Position numbers and translations under genes: made by a program. This document shows positions 1 through 8,254 of a DNA stretch of 64,000 nt, piece by piece. Under the pieces are notes generated by a model. It made no database searches, was not told where the DNA came from, and saw only the letters and a program-made list of their open reading frames with translations. Location: positions 1 to 64,000 of the forward strand of contig JAPYWH010000005.1 in the NCBI GenBank assembly GCA_028276475.1, in the 5' to 3' direction. Positions within the stretch are counted from its first letter, which is position 1; every line of letters starts with the position of its first letter. Source of the DNA: Thermocrinis sp. (GTDB taxonomy: Bacteria; Aquificota; Aquificia; Aquificales; Aquificaceae).

Positions 1-1495
1 TCTTGTCTCCATCCTTTAGCACAGCCTCGGTTATTTTGTTTTCAATGGAGTTAAGGAAGGTTCCATTTGCGGAATTCAGGTCCCTGATTACTATGGAATT
101 CCCAGAAGGACCTATCCATGCATGTTCTCTTGATACTCTGTCATCTTTTATAACTATATTGTTTTTGGAAGGATCTCTTCCTATCTTTATACCCGTAGGG
201 GGAATGTTGAAGGTCTGTCCAGCATAAGGTCCACTAAGCCCTACCAATTGACCCAGTGTTTTTGTTTCCTTCTCTTTTGATGCAGGTGTAGGTTTTTTGT
301 TCTTAAGGAATAAGAAAACACCCACCCCGCCCGCTATCAAGATCACCAATAGCGCACCACCTAAAACCAAAAAGGACTTTCCACCTGTAGCTTTCCCACC
401 ACCTAAAGTGAGCTTTTCCTGTATCTTTGCCTGAAGATTTCTCGCATCAGGCAAGAAGGGATAAAGTCTTAGAACATCGTCAAGCCTCTTCATAGCCTGC
501 TCGTACTCACCCTTTACATAAAGGTCTATTGCCTCGTACCAAAGTTTGTTAAACACGCTTTCTTGATTAATGTTAGCACCGCTAACTCTTATAAACTCCG
601 CTATGGTGTTTGAGGGGACCAGGAAGTTAAAACCTTGAATGGGAATTGTGTCCTTTATGCTTATAAAAGTAGCCATACCTATAACCTCACCCTGCCGATT
701 GAAAACAGGTCCGCCACTATTTCCCCAAGTGAGAGGTGCATCCGTCTGTATAACTGGCGCGCCACCCACCTGGACCTTTGCACCCGAAACCCTTCCGCTG
801 GTGACAGTGGGGTCCAGTATGGTTTGCTGTCCCAAAAAGGCATGCTGTAAAACTACACCGGGATAGCCTACTGCGTATATTTGATCTGTGAGTTTTACAT
901 TATCTGAATTCCCCAGCTTTGCTACGGGCAAGTTTTTTGCCTCTATTTTCAAAACCGCCACATCTTTACCGCTTTCTAATTTAACCTCCAATCCATAGAT
1001 CTCTTGGTAAGCTTTGCCCGCCTGTCTACCACTTACAGGAGTTATGGGTGGGCTGTAAGCTTTTAATTCTGCAAGAAAAGCCTGTCCATTTTGTATTATC
1101 ACATACAGTTTTTTCTCTACTTTAAAAGGTTGGTTCATCAAAGCTTGAAAAACAGCAATTTGCCTTTCTTTTGGCAAGTCTTTTCCGTGCTCTTCAATGA
1201 GCTTTTCTATCAGTTGAGCCTTGAGAAGCTTCTCGTTAGACTCATGATACAACTGAACCACATGGCCGTTTGTTACTACATAACCGTCGGGTGTTATGAT
1301 AAAACCGCTGCCACTACCAGAAAGTTCAACAGGATACTTCTCTCCCTCTAAGGTCAGTTCTGCTTTGGCATACACATAGATGAGCACCACCGAAGGCTTT
1401 ACCTTCAGTAGCATTATAGTATCGTCCCCCTGTTGAGCTTTTGAGGGAAGTATGCTTACAAGGACAGCCATAAGACAGAATAAGAGGTACATCAT
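1..1495 (-). CDS. trypsin-like serine protease with membrane anchor and FHA domain (partial)
   Basis: The gene runs off the left edge of the window, so the C-terminus is missing. It begins with an apparent signal peptide, followed by a trypsin-like (HtrA-like) protease domain. The catalytic triad is visible: His about residue 78 in TNGHVV, Asp about 178 in DVAVLKIE, Ser about 260 in GNSGGP. No PDZ domain is seen. A hydrophobic segment near residues 370-395 (LVILIAGGVGVFLFL) precedes an FHA domain (GRDPSKNNIVI, then SREH and NGT motifs), which normally binds phosphothreonine. The protease part would lie outside the membrane and the FHA domain inside. The ATG at 1495 is preceded by a good GGAGGG ribosome site; a second in-frame ATG follows directly. 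The specific substrate cannot be inferred. Confidence 0.88.
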   Translation of the reverse strand, partial: MMYLLFCLMAVLVSILPSKAQQGDDTIMLLKVKPSVVLIYVYAKAELTLEGEKYPVELSGSGSGFIITPDGYVVTNGHVVQLYHESNEKLLKAQLIEKLIEEHGKDLPKERQIAVFQALMNQPFKVEKKLYVIIQNGQAFLAELKAYSPPITPVSGRQAGKAYQEIYGLEVKLESGKDVAVLKIEAKNLPVAKLGNSDNVKLTDQIYAVGYPGVVLQHAFLGQQTILDPTVTSGRVSGAKVQVGGAPVIQTDAPLTWGNSGGPVFNRQGEVIGMATFISIKDTIPIQGFNFLVPSNTIAEFIRVSGANINQESVFNKLWYEAIDLYVKGEYEQAMKRLDDVLRLYPFLPDARNLQAKIQEKLTLGGGKATGGKSFLVLGGALLVILIAGGVGVFLFLKNKKPTPASKEKETKTLGQLVGLSGPYAGQTFNIPPTGIKIGRDPSKNNIVIKDDRVSREHAWIGPSGNSIVIRDLNSANGTFLNSIENKITEAVLKDGDK

Positions 1496-1526
1496 ATTTA
1501 CCCTCCTTTATAGTGTTTATGGAAAT

Positions 1527-1555
1527 AATATAAACCAACTGAAACATTATTGCAA
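1527..1555 (-). promoter_or_regulatory. promoter of the protease-FHA gene
   Basis: On the minus strand TTGCAA (1550-1555) and TATATT (1527-1532) are separated by 17 nt, a good housekeeping promoter. The predicted transcript has a leader of about 25 nt with an AAAGGAGGG ribosome site, in contrast with the leaderless-type promoters elsewhere in the window. Confidence 0.6.
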
Positions 1556-1574
1556 GCATACCCTATTTAGGACA

Positions 1575-2225
1575 TTATTTGCAAACCAAAGAGAGCCTCA
1601 TAAAAACGGTTATAGTTTGCAGGTCCTTGGTAGGTTGAGGTGCAGATATGCCTCTTGCTTCTCCATATATGGGTGAGTAAAGCAGTGGACCGTCGTAGCT
1701 TATGCTTTCTATTTGGCATTCCCTTTTAAGCTTTTTGCTAATTTCAGTGGTAAATGCAGTCGCCCTGTCAAGGAGAGAAAATATCAACTCTTGCTTTTTG
1801 GCTTCCTGAGCATTTGCGGAAACGATCCATTGGGTCCCCTGGATGGAAAAGCTTATGCCTTCCATTTGGGCAAGCTTTTGAAGTATCAGGTCTTGGTCTT
1901 TGGCATCCTTTAATCTGAACTGATATAAGGCTTGAGCCCTAAAACCTTCGCATTTTTGGGTGTTCTTTTCCATAAAACACTTTCTATCCACCCAATAGTT
2001 CCCTCCAGAGTAAGAAAGTCCCAGTTGGCTCAGTTCTCTATCTACCCTTCCCAGTAAAGAGAGGGCTTTTACTTCTTTATCTGCCTCCGCAGAAATGTTC
2101 AAGGTAAGAGTATATATATCCGGTGCTATCTGGGCGGATTGGGTAAGGTTCACAAAAACCCTTAATGGATTATCCTGTGCAAAGGACAAAGCCCAAAGGC
2201 TCAAAAGCAAGAAAAGGAACCTCAT
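1575..2225 (-). CDS. SIMPL-domain (DUF541) secreted protein
   Basis: A 216-residue protein with a cleavable signal peptide (MRFLFLLLSLWALSFAQD) and a body typical of the SIMPL/DUF541 family, including the N-terminal strand pattern ending in TLTLNISAEADKEV and the long central helix in which pairs of subunits pack. Family members are periplasmic or outer-membrane associated and have no agreed biochemical function. It is predicted to be transcribed from its own promoter, with a TATAAT ending 7 nt before the ATG, divergently from the small gene at 2256. Two Cys (CFMEKNTQKC) could form a disulfide. Family assignment is fairly secure, function unknown. Confidence 0.75.
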   Translation of the reverse strand: MRFLFLLLSLWALSFAQDNPLRVFVNLTQSAQIAPDIYTLTLNISAEADKEVKALSLLGRVDRELSQLGLSYSGGNYWVDRKCFMEKNTQKCEGFRAQALYQFRLKDAKDQDLILQKLAQMEGISFSIQGTQWIVSANAQEAKKQELIFSLLDRATAFTTEISKKLKRECQIESISYDGPLLYSPIYGEARGISAPQPTKDLQTITVFMRLSLVCK

Positions 2226-2232
2226 GGCAAAG

Positions 2233-2238
2233 ATTATA
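2233..2238 (-). promoter_or_regulatory. -10 box of SIMPL gene, leaderless type
   Basis: TATAAT on the minus strand ends 7 nt before the ATG at 2225, with CTTTGCC between. Transcription would start at or next to the start codon. No convincing -35 box and no Shine-Dalgarno sequence are present. Confidence 0.55.
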
Positions 2239-2255
2239 GCTTAAATTTTTTGTCT

Positions 2256-2690
2256 ATGAAAAAGGACCTGAGTTCAATGCTCGTTCAAGGTGGAAGGTTC
2301 AACAGTGTGGAAGAGTTGAAGGACTATTTAGTGGAGTATGTATTGGAGCTCATTCTCATTGAGCTTGAAAACCTTCCAAAGGACCAGTGGGACAAAACTC
2401 TGAAAACTTGGGAAAAGATTGTGCTCCTCTCTTACGGACTGATGGGTAAGCCCTTGGAGGAGAGAGAAAAGCTTTATGAGCGTTGGAGGTTCGACGCGGT
2501 GATGAAGACCATTGTGGAAAATTTGGCGGAAGCCCTGAAGGAATCTTTACGCCTTGGGCTTTTGAAGGAAAAGCAGGAGCCCATAAAACTTCTGCAGATC
2601 GCCCTACAACACGGTCTGAAGAAGGAGCACCCTAAAAAAGAAACGCTCTTGGAAATAAAAAAAGCTTATGGGTTTGAACTGAGCCAATAG
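2256..2690 (+). CDS. conserved unknown helical protein
   Basis: I do not recognise a family. The 144-residue product is soluble, charged and predicted almost wholly helical, with no membrane segment, Cys motif or nucleotide-binding motif. It has a Lys/Glu-rich thermophile composition. I prefer the ATG at 2256; an in-frame TTG at 2250 is possible and neither has a ribosome site. It is transcribed divergently from the SIMPL gene, and its 3' end overlaps the end of arsB by 25 bp on the opposite strand. Its codon use and length support a real gene. Confidence 0.7.
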   Translation: MKKDLSSMLVQGGRFNSVEELKDYLVEYVLELILIELENLPKDQWDKTLKTWEKIVLLSYGLMGKPLEEREKLYERWRFDAVMKTIVENLAEALKESLRLGLLKEKQEPIKLLQIALQHGLKKEHPKKETLLEIKKAYGFELSQ

Positions 2691-3979
2691 ACAAAAACTA
2701 AACTAAAAAGCACCGCCAGTAAAACAGGGATCGTTAGCACAAAGCCCACCTTCATGTAATATCCCCAAGATACGCGCACTCCTTTGTATTCCAGAATGTG
2801 GAGCCAGAGAAGGGTAGCCAAAGAGCCTATGGGAGTTAGCTTTGGTCCTATGTTTGTTCCCACCAAGTTTGCCAAGGCTAAAAATTGGGTAATGCCATCA
2901 GATAGCTGGGCGTCTTTTACCGATAGATTGACAACCATCACCGTGGGAAGGTTGTTCATGGTTGCAGAAAGAAGGGCAGAGAGCAGTCCCGTTCCCACGA
3001 TGGCAAAGGGTTCTCCAGCTTCAAAGAGCCATCTTATGGCATACACCAAGCTATCGGTGAGCCCCACCTTCTTCAGGCTATAAACCACCACATACATACC
3101 AATGGAGAAAAACACAATCTGCCACGGAGTTAGAAGGACTATTTCTTTAACTGACACAACCCTATTTTTCAGCGTGGCAAGGGTGAGCAGGAGGGCACAA
3201 AAGCCGAGCACCACCGAGATGGGCACTTGGACTTTTAACAGCTCCAAAACCAAAAAGCTAACACCAATAAAAAGTATTACCAGCCAACCCATCACGAAAA
3301 CAATAGGGTCCCTTACGGCATACCTGGGAGGGTAGACTTCAAGCACCTCCGGATCATATCGTTTTATCAAGCTCTTTCTGTAAAAAAGATACAAGACAAG
3401 GATGCTTGAGATTATGGAAACAATGTTTGGCAAAAACATCAAAAGGGCGAACTTCCAAAAGTCTATGCCAAAGAAGTGGGCGGTGATGATGTTGGTAAGG
3501 TTGGAGATCACCAAGGGAAGGCTTGCGGTGTCCGCAATAAAGCCACTGCCCATTATGTAGGGCATGATCGTGGCACTGGGCAGGTTAAGGTGTTTGATCT
3601 TTGAGTAGATTATGGGCGTTAGCATCAAGGACGCACCATCGTTGGCAAAGATGGCAGAGATAAACGCCCCCAGAAGCATAAGAGAAACAAAGAGCAAAAT
3701 TCCGTTGCCCTTGGCGTAGCCTATGGACTTTAGAGCCATCCACTCAAAAAAGCCCGCCTTGTCTAGGATGATGGAGATAAAGATCAAAAAGACAAAGGCA
3801 AGGGTAGCATCCCAAACCAAAAGGGTAATGTAGACCACATCGGAAAAAGACACCAAGCCCAAGGCTAAACAGATGATGGCTCCAATCCACGCAGACCAAC
3901 CTATGCCAAGATTTTTGGGCTTGGCAATAACCAAAAACAGAGTTAAAAGGAAAATCCCAAGGGCTAAAAGCTTTTCCAC
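2666..3979 (-). CDS. arsB: arsenite efflux permease ArsB
   Basis: A 437-residue membrane protein of the ArsB/NhaD ion transporter superfamily with roughly 11-12 hydrophobic segments. Characteristic stretches are the FANDGASLMLTP region near residue 112 and the NNLPTVM plus NLVGTNIGPKLTPIGS half of the inverted repeat near residues 340-385. ArsB exports arsenite from the cytoplasm. It is the last gene of the ars operon, 3 bp after arsC. No ArsA ATPase is present, so it probably works as a secondary transporter driven by the membrane potential. A Na+/H+ antiporter role is the alternative, but the operon favours arsenite. Confidence 0.9.
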   Translation of the reverse strand: MEKLLALGIFLLTLFLVIAKPKNLGIGWSAWIGAIICLALGLVSFSDVVYITLLVWDATLAFVFLIFISIILDKAGFFEWMALKSIGYAKGNGILLFVSLMLLGAFISAIFANDGASLMLTPIIYSKIKHLNLPSATIMPYIMGSGFIADTASLPLVISNLTNIITAHFFGIDFWKFALLMFLPNIVSIISSILVLYLFYRKSLIKRYDPEVLEVYPPRYAVRDPIVFVMGWLVILFIGVSFLVLELLKVQVPISVVLGFCALLLTLATLKNRVVSVKEIVLLTPWQIVFFSIGMYVVVYSLKKVGLTDSLVYAIRWLFEAGEPFAIVGTGLLSALLSATMNNLPTVMVVNLSVKDAQLSDGITQFLALANLVGTNIGPKLTPIGSLATLLWLHILEYKGVRVSWGYYMKVGFVLTIPVLLAVLFSLVFVYWLSSNP

Positions 3980-3982
3980 CTA

Positions 3983-4399
3983 TCAGACTCCCTTTATAAG
4001 CTCCTCCACCCTCCTTTTGATTTCGTCTCTTACCTTTCTGAAAAATTCCAGCTTTTCTTCCTCATAGCCCTCATACTTGGCAGGGTCAGGTAGCCCCCAG
4101 TGTTCCATCCTTGCCCCGGGCACCACAGGGCAGGTTTCCTTTGCATCTCCGCAGAGGGTTATAACCACGTCAAGCTCTTGGTAGGGAATGTCCTCTATGG
4201 ACTTTGGATAGTGGGCGGACATGTCTATGCCCTCTTCCTCCATAACCCTTATGGCGTAGGGATTTACCCTCTCTGCGGGCTGGGAACCGGCGGAGTAGAT
4301 TTCTACCTGCTTTCCATACAGCTTGGCAAAATACTTGGCGTATGCCTCTGCCATCTGGCTCCTTGCAGAATTGCCCGTGCATATAAAACCTATCTTCAT
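3983..4399 (-). CDS. arsC: arsenate reductase ArsC (low-molecular-weight phosphatase type)
   Basis: A 138-residue protein starting with the P-loop CTGNSAR (CX5R) of the low-molecular-weight protein tyrosine phosphatase fold, as in thioredoxin-coupled ArsC of Staphylococcus aureus and Bacillus. It reduces arsenate to arsenite, which the neighbouring permeases export. Further Cys at about residue 83 and 89 (TLCGDAKETCP) match the redox relay of this class, and the catalytic Asp lies in the LPDP motif near residue 105. It lies between the ArsP-like permease and arsB, with 3-bp gaps on both sides. Confidence 0.95.
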   Translation of the reverse strand: MKIGFICTGNSARSQMAEAYAKYFAKLYGKQVEIYSAGSQPAERVNPYAIRVMEEEGIDMSAHYPKSIEDIPYQELDVVITLCGDAKETCPVVPGARMEHWGLPDPAKYEGYEEEKLEFFRKVRDEIKRRVEELIKGV

Positions 4400-4402
4400 G
4401 GC

Positions 4403-5362
4403 TCACCTCCCAAACAAAAGGTTAAAGAGGTATCCTACGATCACTATTGAGATGGATACAATGCCCGCAAACATAAAGATCAGCTTTGGCTTCATGATCT
4501 GCTTTAGGATCACAAACTCTGGCACAGAAAGGGCAGTGGTTGCCATCATAAAGGACAAAGCGGTGCCAATGGGAACTCCCTTTTCAATGAGGGCTTGGAT
4601 AACCGGCAAAATACCCGCAGAATTAGAATAGAGAGGCACACCTATTAATACCGCCACAGGAACAGATAAAAATCCTGCGGACTTCATTAATTCTCTTATA
4701 GTTTCTTCTGGCACATAGTTATGAATAAAACTTCCCACACCTATTGCCACAATTATGTAAGGAGAGACCTTTTTTAAAATCTCCTTTAGGTTGTCAAGGG
4801 CAAAGTTGATCCTGTCTTTAAAAGAGATCTCCTTTTCCTGAACCTCCCCAAACTTCAGCTCAAAGACATAATCCTCTATAAGGTGCCTTGGGTTTAGCTT
4901 TTCTATGATAAAACCGCTAAAGATGGCAACGGATACTCCAAAGACCACATAAGCTAAGGCAACCTTATAGCCAAAGGTCGCAAACAAAAGCCCAAGGGCT
5001 ACCTCATTGACCATGGGAGAAGCCACCAAAAAGGCAAAGGCTGCACCCAAAGGTATACCCGCCTCCACAAATCCAATAAACATGGGCACCGCAGAACAGG
5101 AACAAAAGGGCGTAAATATGCCAAGCACTGCAGAAAGAGGGATTGCCAGAGCCTTATGTTTAGAAAGTATTCTCCTTGTTTTCTCCAAGGGAAAGTAGCT
5201 TCTGATAAAGGAGATAACAAAGATGATCAGGGCAAGCAATGTAAAGATCTTTAGCGTATCGTATATAAAAAAGTGAAAAACACCGTAAAGCCTTTGATTT
5301 GGGCTCAAGCCCAAGAGATTGCCAACCACATAATGGGCAAAAGCGTCGTATAATTCAAACAT
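4403..5362 (-). CDS. ArsP-like permease (DUF318/UPF0718 family)
   Basis: A 319-residue protein with about eight hydrophobic segments and the family signature PFCSCSAVPMFIGF near residue 85, plus the second-half motif GVPLYSNSAGILPV. Members of this family include ArsP, which exports trivalent organoarsenicals, and uncharacterised permeases in many arsenic islands. The Cys pair in CSC is a likely metalloid-binding site. It sits directly after the CxxC thioredoxin-like gene (1 bp gap) and before arsC. Whether the substrate is arsenite or methylated arsenic cannot be told; no ArsM methyltransferase is in the window. Confidence 0.85.
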   Translation of the reverse strand: MFELYDAFAHYVVGNLLGLSPNQRLYGVFHFFIYDTLKIFTLLALIIFVISFIRSYFPLEKTRRILSKHKALAIPLSAVLGIFTPFCSCSAVPMFIGFVEAGIPLGAAFAFLVASPMVNEVALGLLFATFGYKVALAYVVFGVSVAIFSGFIIEKLNPRHLIEDYVFELKFGEVQEKEISFKDRINFALDNLKEILKKVSPYIIVAIGVGSFIHNYVPEETIRELMKSAGFLSVPVAVLIGVPLYSNSAGILPVIQALIEKGVPIGTALSFMMATTALSVPEFVILKQIMKPKLIFMFAGIVSISIVIVGYLFNLLFGR

Positions 5363-5363
5363 C

Positions 5364-5609
5364 TCAGTCTTCCGTTATCAGCTTTTCTACCACCTGCGGT
5401 GCAGGAATGGGTGCACCGGCGTGCTTTACCTTTCCATCTACCACGAGCACTGGCGTGGTCATAACCCCAAGCTTAGCCAGTTCCCTAACATCCACCACCT
5501 TTTCAACTTCTGCGGGAATGTTCTTTGACTTCACTATGGTGCTGACCACATTGTAAAGTAGCTCACAGTTGTTGCAATTGGTGGCACTTATAACTTTGAC
5601 CTTCTTCAT
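5364..5609 (-). CDS. small thioredoxin-like redox-active disulfide protein
   Basis: An 81-residue glutaredoxin/thioredoxin-fold protein of the redox-active disulfide protein 2 (thioredoxin_3) family. The active site CNNC is at residues 12-15 and the cis-Pro motif MTTPVLVVDG near residue 50. It overlaps the end of arsR by 4 nt and precedes the ArsP-like permease, an arrangement known from other arsenic and DUF318 loci. It may recycle ArsC or deliver a thiol-bound metalloid to the permease; both are inference. Confidence 0.88.
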   Translation of the reverse strand: MKKVKVISATNCNNCELLYNVVSTIVKSKNIPAEVEKVVDVRELAKLGVMTTPVLVVDGKVKHAGAPIPAPQVVEKLITED

Positions 5610-5935
5610 GGCCCTACCTCACAGGCTGTTGTCTGAATTTTTGAAACTTCCATACCTTCTTCAATAAAGGGCAAAACCGCCCTAAGCATAGGATTTTCAA
5701 GGTTTAACCTGTAATAGACCCACCTTCCCCTCCTTTTCCAGAGCACCAAATCCGCTTCCCTTAGCACCCTCATATGGAAGGAAACCTTTGGTTGAGATAG
5801 CCCAAAGGCTTGAACGATCTGACACACGCACAGCTCTTTGGCAGACAACAGAGCCCTAATGATCTCAAGCCTAATAGGCTCAGACAGTGCAAAGAAAAAC
5901 TTAACAAGCTCTGTCCCTTTGGTTCCAGCTTGCAT
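5606..5935 (-). CDS. arsR: ArsR/SmtB family arsenic-responsive repressor
   Basis: A 109-residue winged-helix protein. The CVC motif in KELCVCQI (about residues 36-38) is the arsenite-binding site of classical ArsR, followed by the recognition helix SQPKVSFHMRVLREADLV and the wing RRGRWVYYRL. A third Cys is near the C-terminus (TTACEVGP). It heads the operon arsR-trx-arsP-arsC-arsB and is expected to repress it until arsenite binds. The ATG at 5935 has no ribosome site, and a TAAAAT lies 7 nt upstream. Confidence 0.93.
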   Translation of the reverse strand: MQAGTKGTELVKFFFALSEPIRLEIIRALLSAKELCVCQIVQAFGLSQPKVSFHMRVLREADLVLWKRRGRWVYYRLNLENPMLRAVLPFIEEGMEVSKIQTTACEVGP

Positions 5936-5941
5936 AAAAAT

Positions 5942-5976
5942 AATTTTATATGAAATTTTACGTCGGGTGAGAAATT
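5942..5976 (-). promoter_or_regulatory. ars operon promoter and candidate ArsR operator
   Basis: On the minus strand TAAAAT (5943-5948) ends 7 nt before the arsR ATG. The element AATTTCTCACCC (5965-5976) lies 16 nt upstream of it and is shared with two other promoters in the window. An imperfect inverted repeat with AATTT/AAATT arms around a 6-bp centre (5942-5957) overlaps the -10 box and is a plausible ArsR operator. Confidence 0.55.
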
Positions 5977-6069
5977 CAGAGAAGCTGGAAAAATCCTCCC
6001 CTTTTGTCCATCAAAGGCGTCAGACCCACAAACAGCTTGCCCACATCCTGCCCACTACCGCTTAGGACC

Positions 6070-6837
6070 TTACCTCAGTTTTTTTGCATAAACGACCGCA
6101 CCCAAGAGGAAGGAAAAGGTAAGCTCAAGCCATACCAAGAAGGAGAGCAGAGAGCCCAAAACAGCGTATAAGGGATTAAGACTTATCAGCTTGATGAAAA
6201 ACTTACCAAAGACAAAGTTTAAAAGCATCAGGAAAACAAGGAAAAGCACAGAGGTTTCCAATATGCGTATTGGCTTTAGGGTGTTTCTTAGAAAGAACCA
6301 ATACATAAGGTATATAAGAGGCAAAAACAAAAGTGGTTTAGAGAGAATAAGGGCAAAGCTCAGGCTTTTGGGAATAAAAGACTGAAGAAGGGACAGGGTT
6401 GCAGAACCCACCAATATGAAAAAAGAAAAACCCAAAAGATAAACCGGAATAAAAACCCAAAGAAGGGTCTCTTTGAGTTTTAAATCTTCCTTTAGAACAT
6501 GAGAGATTGCTTTGGCAAAGGCTTTGGAGTAGCTTACCAAAAAGAAGTAGGAGATAAAAAAAGAAAACACGGAACCTATTTCTCTGTGTTTGTATATTTT
6601 CAAAAGCTTGTTGATCAGCACCTCTCCATAATTTGGTGTAAGCTGGCTTATAACCTGCATAATCTTTTCTTGGCTTAGAAAAGGGAAAAAGCTTGCCAAA
6701 AATCCAAGGAATAGCAAAAGAGAACTGATTACCATCAAAAACCTTAAGGTCAATGCGGACGCATAGAGGCTAACATCTCCTAAAAATATCTCCTTAAGGG
6801 AGTAAAACAGTGCCAAAAGCCTACTTTTTATCATCAA
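6070..6837 (-). CDS. YihY/BrkB family membrane protein
   Basis: A 255-residue protein with about six hydrophobic segments and the features of the YihY/virulence factor BrkB family (once annotated as RNase BN): an early SLYASALTLRFLMV segment and a C-terminal PLYAVLGSLLSFLVWLELTF stretch. Function in this family is unsettled; transport roles have been suggested. Its ATG overlaps the stop of the upstream aminomutase gene by 4 nt, so the two are co-transcribed. The family assignment rests on topology and the C-terminal motif. Confidence 0.75.
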   Translation of the reverse strand: MMIKSRLLALFYSLKEIFLGDVSLYASALTLRFLMVISSLLLFLGFLASFFPFLSQEKIMQVISQLTPNYGEVLINKLLKIYKHREIGSVFSFFISYFFLVSYSKAFAKAISHVLKEDLKLKETLLWVFIPVYLLGFSFFILVGSATLSLLQSFIPKSLSFALILSKPLLFLPLIYLMYWFFLRNTLKPIRILETSVLFLVFLMLLNFVFGKFFIKLISLNPLYAVLGSLLSFLVWLELTFSFLLGAVVYAKKLR

Positions 6838-7922
6838 AACTCTTCTATATCATACTCTACCATCTCACCCTGCCAGCTTCTAAAAACATGCCTTGTTCCA
6901 TCCTTTGCCAAAAGATACTGAGGAAGCAGGGGCACCTTCCCTTTGCCACCGGGTAGGTCTATGGCATAGGTGGGTATGGCGTATCCGGAGATTCTGCCTC
7001 TTAGGTAATCCATTATTTCCAAGCCCTTTTCTACAGTAGTCCTAAAATGCACTGCGCCCTTTATAGGGTCGCAATGGAAGAGATACTGGGGCTTTACTTT
7101 GATCCTTATCAAAGACCTCATAAGCTCAAGCATGGTTTGGGGGTCGTCGTTTATGCCTTTTAAGAGGACTGTTTGGTTTAAGACGGGGATGCCTCTGCGA
7201 AGTATGTTCTCCACCGCTTCTTGAGCCTCTGGGGTGATCTCTTTGGGATGGTTAAAGTGGGTGCTGAGCCATATTGGGGAGTATTTTTCAAGGATGTCCA
7301 AGAGCTTTTGGTCAAAAAAGCGTTGGGGCGCCAAAACGGGAAGCCTTGTCCCTATGCGTATGACCTCCACATGGGGAATTTTTCTAATTTCTGAAAGCAA
7401 CAGTTCAAGTTTTTCGTAGCTTAGGGTCAAAGGGTCTCCGCCGGAAAGTAGCACTTCCCTGATCTCTGGATGTGCCTTTATATATTGGGTGGTTTGTTTT
7501 ATCTGCCCTACGCTTATAGCCCTCTCTCCCTGAGAGAATATCCTCTTTCTCATACAGTGTCTGCAATAGACTGCACAAAAGGTGGTAGTTTGCACCAAAA
7601 CCCTGTCGGGATATCGGTGGGTAAGCCCGGGAATTTCTCCCTCCTCCCTTAGGGCATCTGGCTCTCCATGACACTGAACCCTTTCATCCACCTCCACCGC
7701 CCTTGGAATAGCCTGAAGCCTTATTGGGTCCTGCGGATCTTGGGGGTCAATCAAAGAAAGATAGTAGGGAGTTATAGCCATAGGATATATTCCCTGCGTT
7801 CTTTTTATGCCCTCAATTTCCTCCGGCAAAAGCCTTAAGAACCTTTCAAGCTCTTCCTGAGTTTTAACTCTATTTTGAATTTGCCAATGGTAGCTTCTCC
7901 AAAGCTCCTTTTTGACTTGCAT
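6834..7922 (-). CDS. kamA: lysine 2,3-aminomutase family radical SAM enzyme
   Basis: A 362-residue radical SAM protein. The [4Fe-4S] motif CAVYCRHC is near residues 115-122, followed by LSGGDPLTL. The C-terminal part has the PLP-binding and substrate regions of lysine 2,3-aminomutase (IDLPGGKGKVPL near residue 320). KamA makes beta-lysine from lysine; its close relative EpmB modifies elongation factor P. The protein is shorter than clostridial KamA and no EpmA or beta-lysine acetyltransferase is nearby, so substrate is open. I choose ATG 7922 because of the WQIQNR region and a TATGAT box 7 nt upstream; an ATG at 7946 is also in frame. Confidence 0.85.
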   Translation of the reverse strand: MQVKKELWRSYHWQIQNRVKTQEELERFLRLLPEEIEGIKRTQGIYPMAITPYYLSLIDPQDPQDPIRLQAIPRAVEVDERVQCHGEPDALREEGEIPGLTHRYPDRVLVQTTTFCAVYCRHCMRKRIFSQGERAISVGQIKQTTQYIKAHPEIREVLLSGGDPLTLSYEKLELLLSEIRKIPHVEVIRIGTRLPVLAPQRFFDQKLLDILEKYSPIWLSTHFNHPKEITPEAQEAVENILRRGIPVLNQTVLLKGINDDPQTMLELMRSLIRIKVKPQYLFHCDPIKGAVHFRTTVEKGLEIMDYLRGRISGYAIPTYAIDLPGGKGKVPLLPQYLLAKDGTRHVFRSWQGEMVEYDIEEF

Positions 7923-7929
7923 TTGAAAA

Positions 7930-7935
7930 ATCATA
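7930..7935 (-). promoter_or_regulatory. -10 box of kamA, leaderless type
   Basis: TATGAT on the minus strand ends 7 nt before the ATG at 7922. No ribosome site is present between them. The -35 region has no good match. Confidence 0.45.
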
Positions 7936-8011
7936 TCAAAAACCACATACCCACAGATGGCTGGAAAGGGATAATTACGCTCCTCCCATTACCAAATAAC
8001 AAGGGACGGAT

Positions 8012-8235
8012 GCTGTTATCCCACACTGTGGGCTTGGAACTGTATAAAGTGCTACCTTAACAATAGGATTGCTAATGCTGTTATCCCACACGGTGGGCTT
8101 GGAACGCAAAAATTGCAAAAATTCACCACCCCCTATAATAGAGCTGTTATCCCACACGGTGGGCTTGGAACGCGTTCGTTGTGAGTATCCAGTCTTCCCA
8201 AATTGCGCTGTTATCCCACACGGTGGGCTTGGAAC
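8012..8235 (-). CRISPR. short CRISPR array, four repeats and three spacers
   Basis: Four 29-bp repeats lie at 8012-8040, 8077-8105, 8143-8171 and 8207-8235, with spacers of 36, 37 and 35 bp. Read on the minus strand, the repeat begins GTTCCAAGCCCAC and ends GTGGGATAACAGC; CCCAC and GTGGG form a 5-bp hairpin. The repeat at 8012-8040 has one substitution in the loop, which leaves the stem intact. A degenerate repeat marks the old end of an array, so the leader should be on the right; a promoter is found there (8255-8283) pointing into the array. The repeat resembles type I-E repeats in its GTTCC start and GGGATAA end, but spacers are longer than the usual 32 bp. No cas gene is within the window. 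Confidence 0.95.
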
Positions 8236-8254
8236 TCAAATCACCACATTAACC

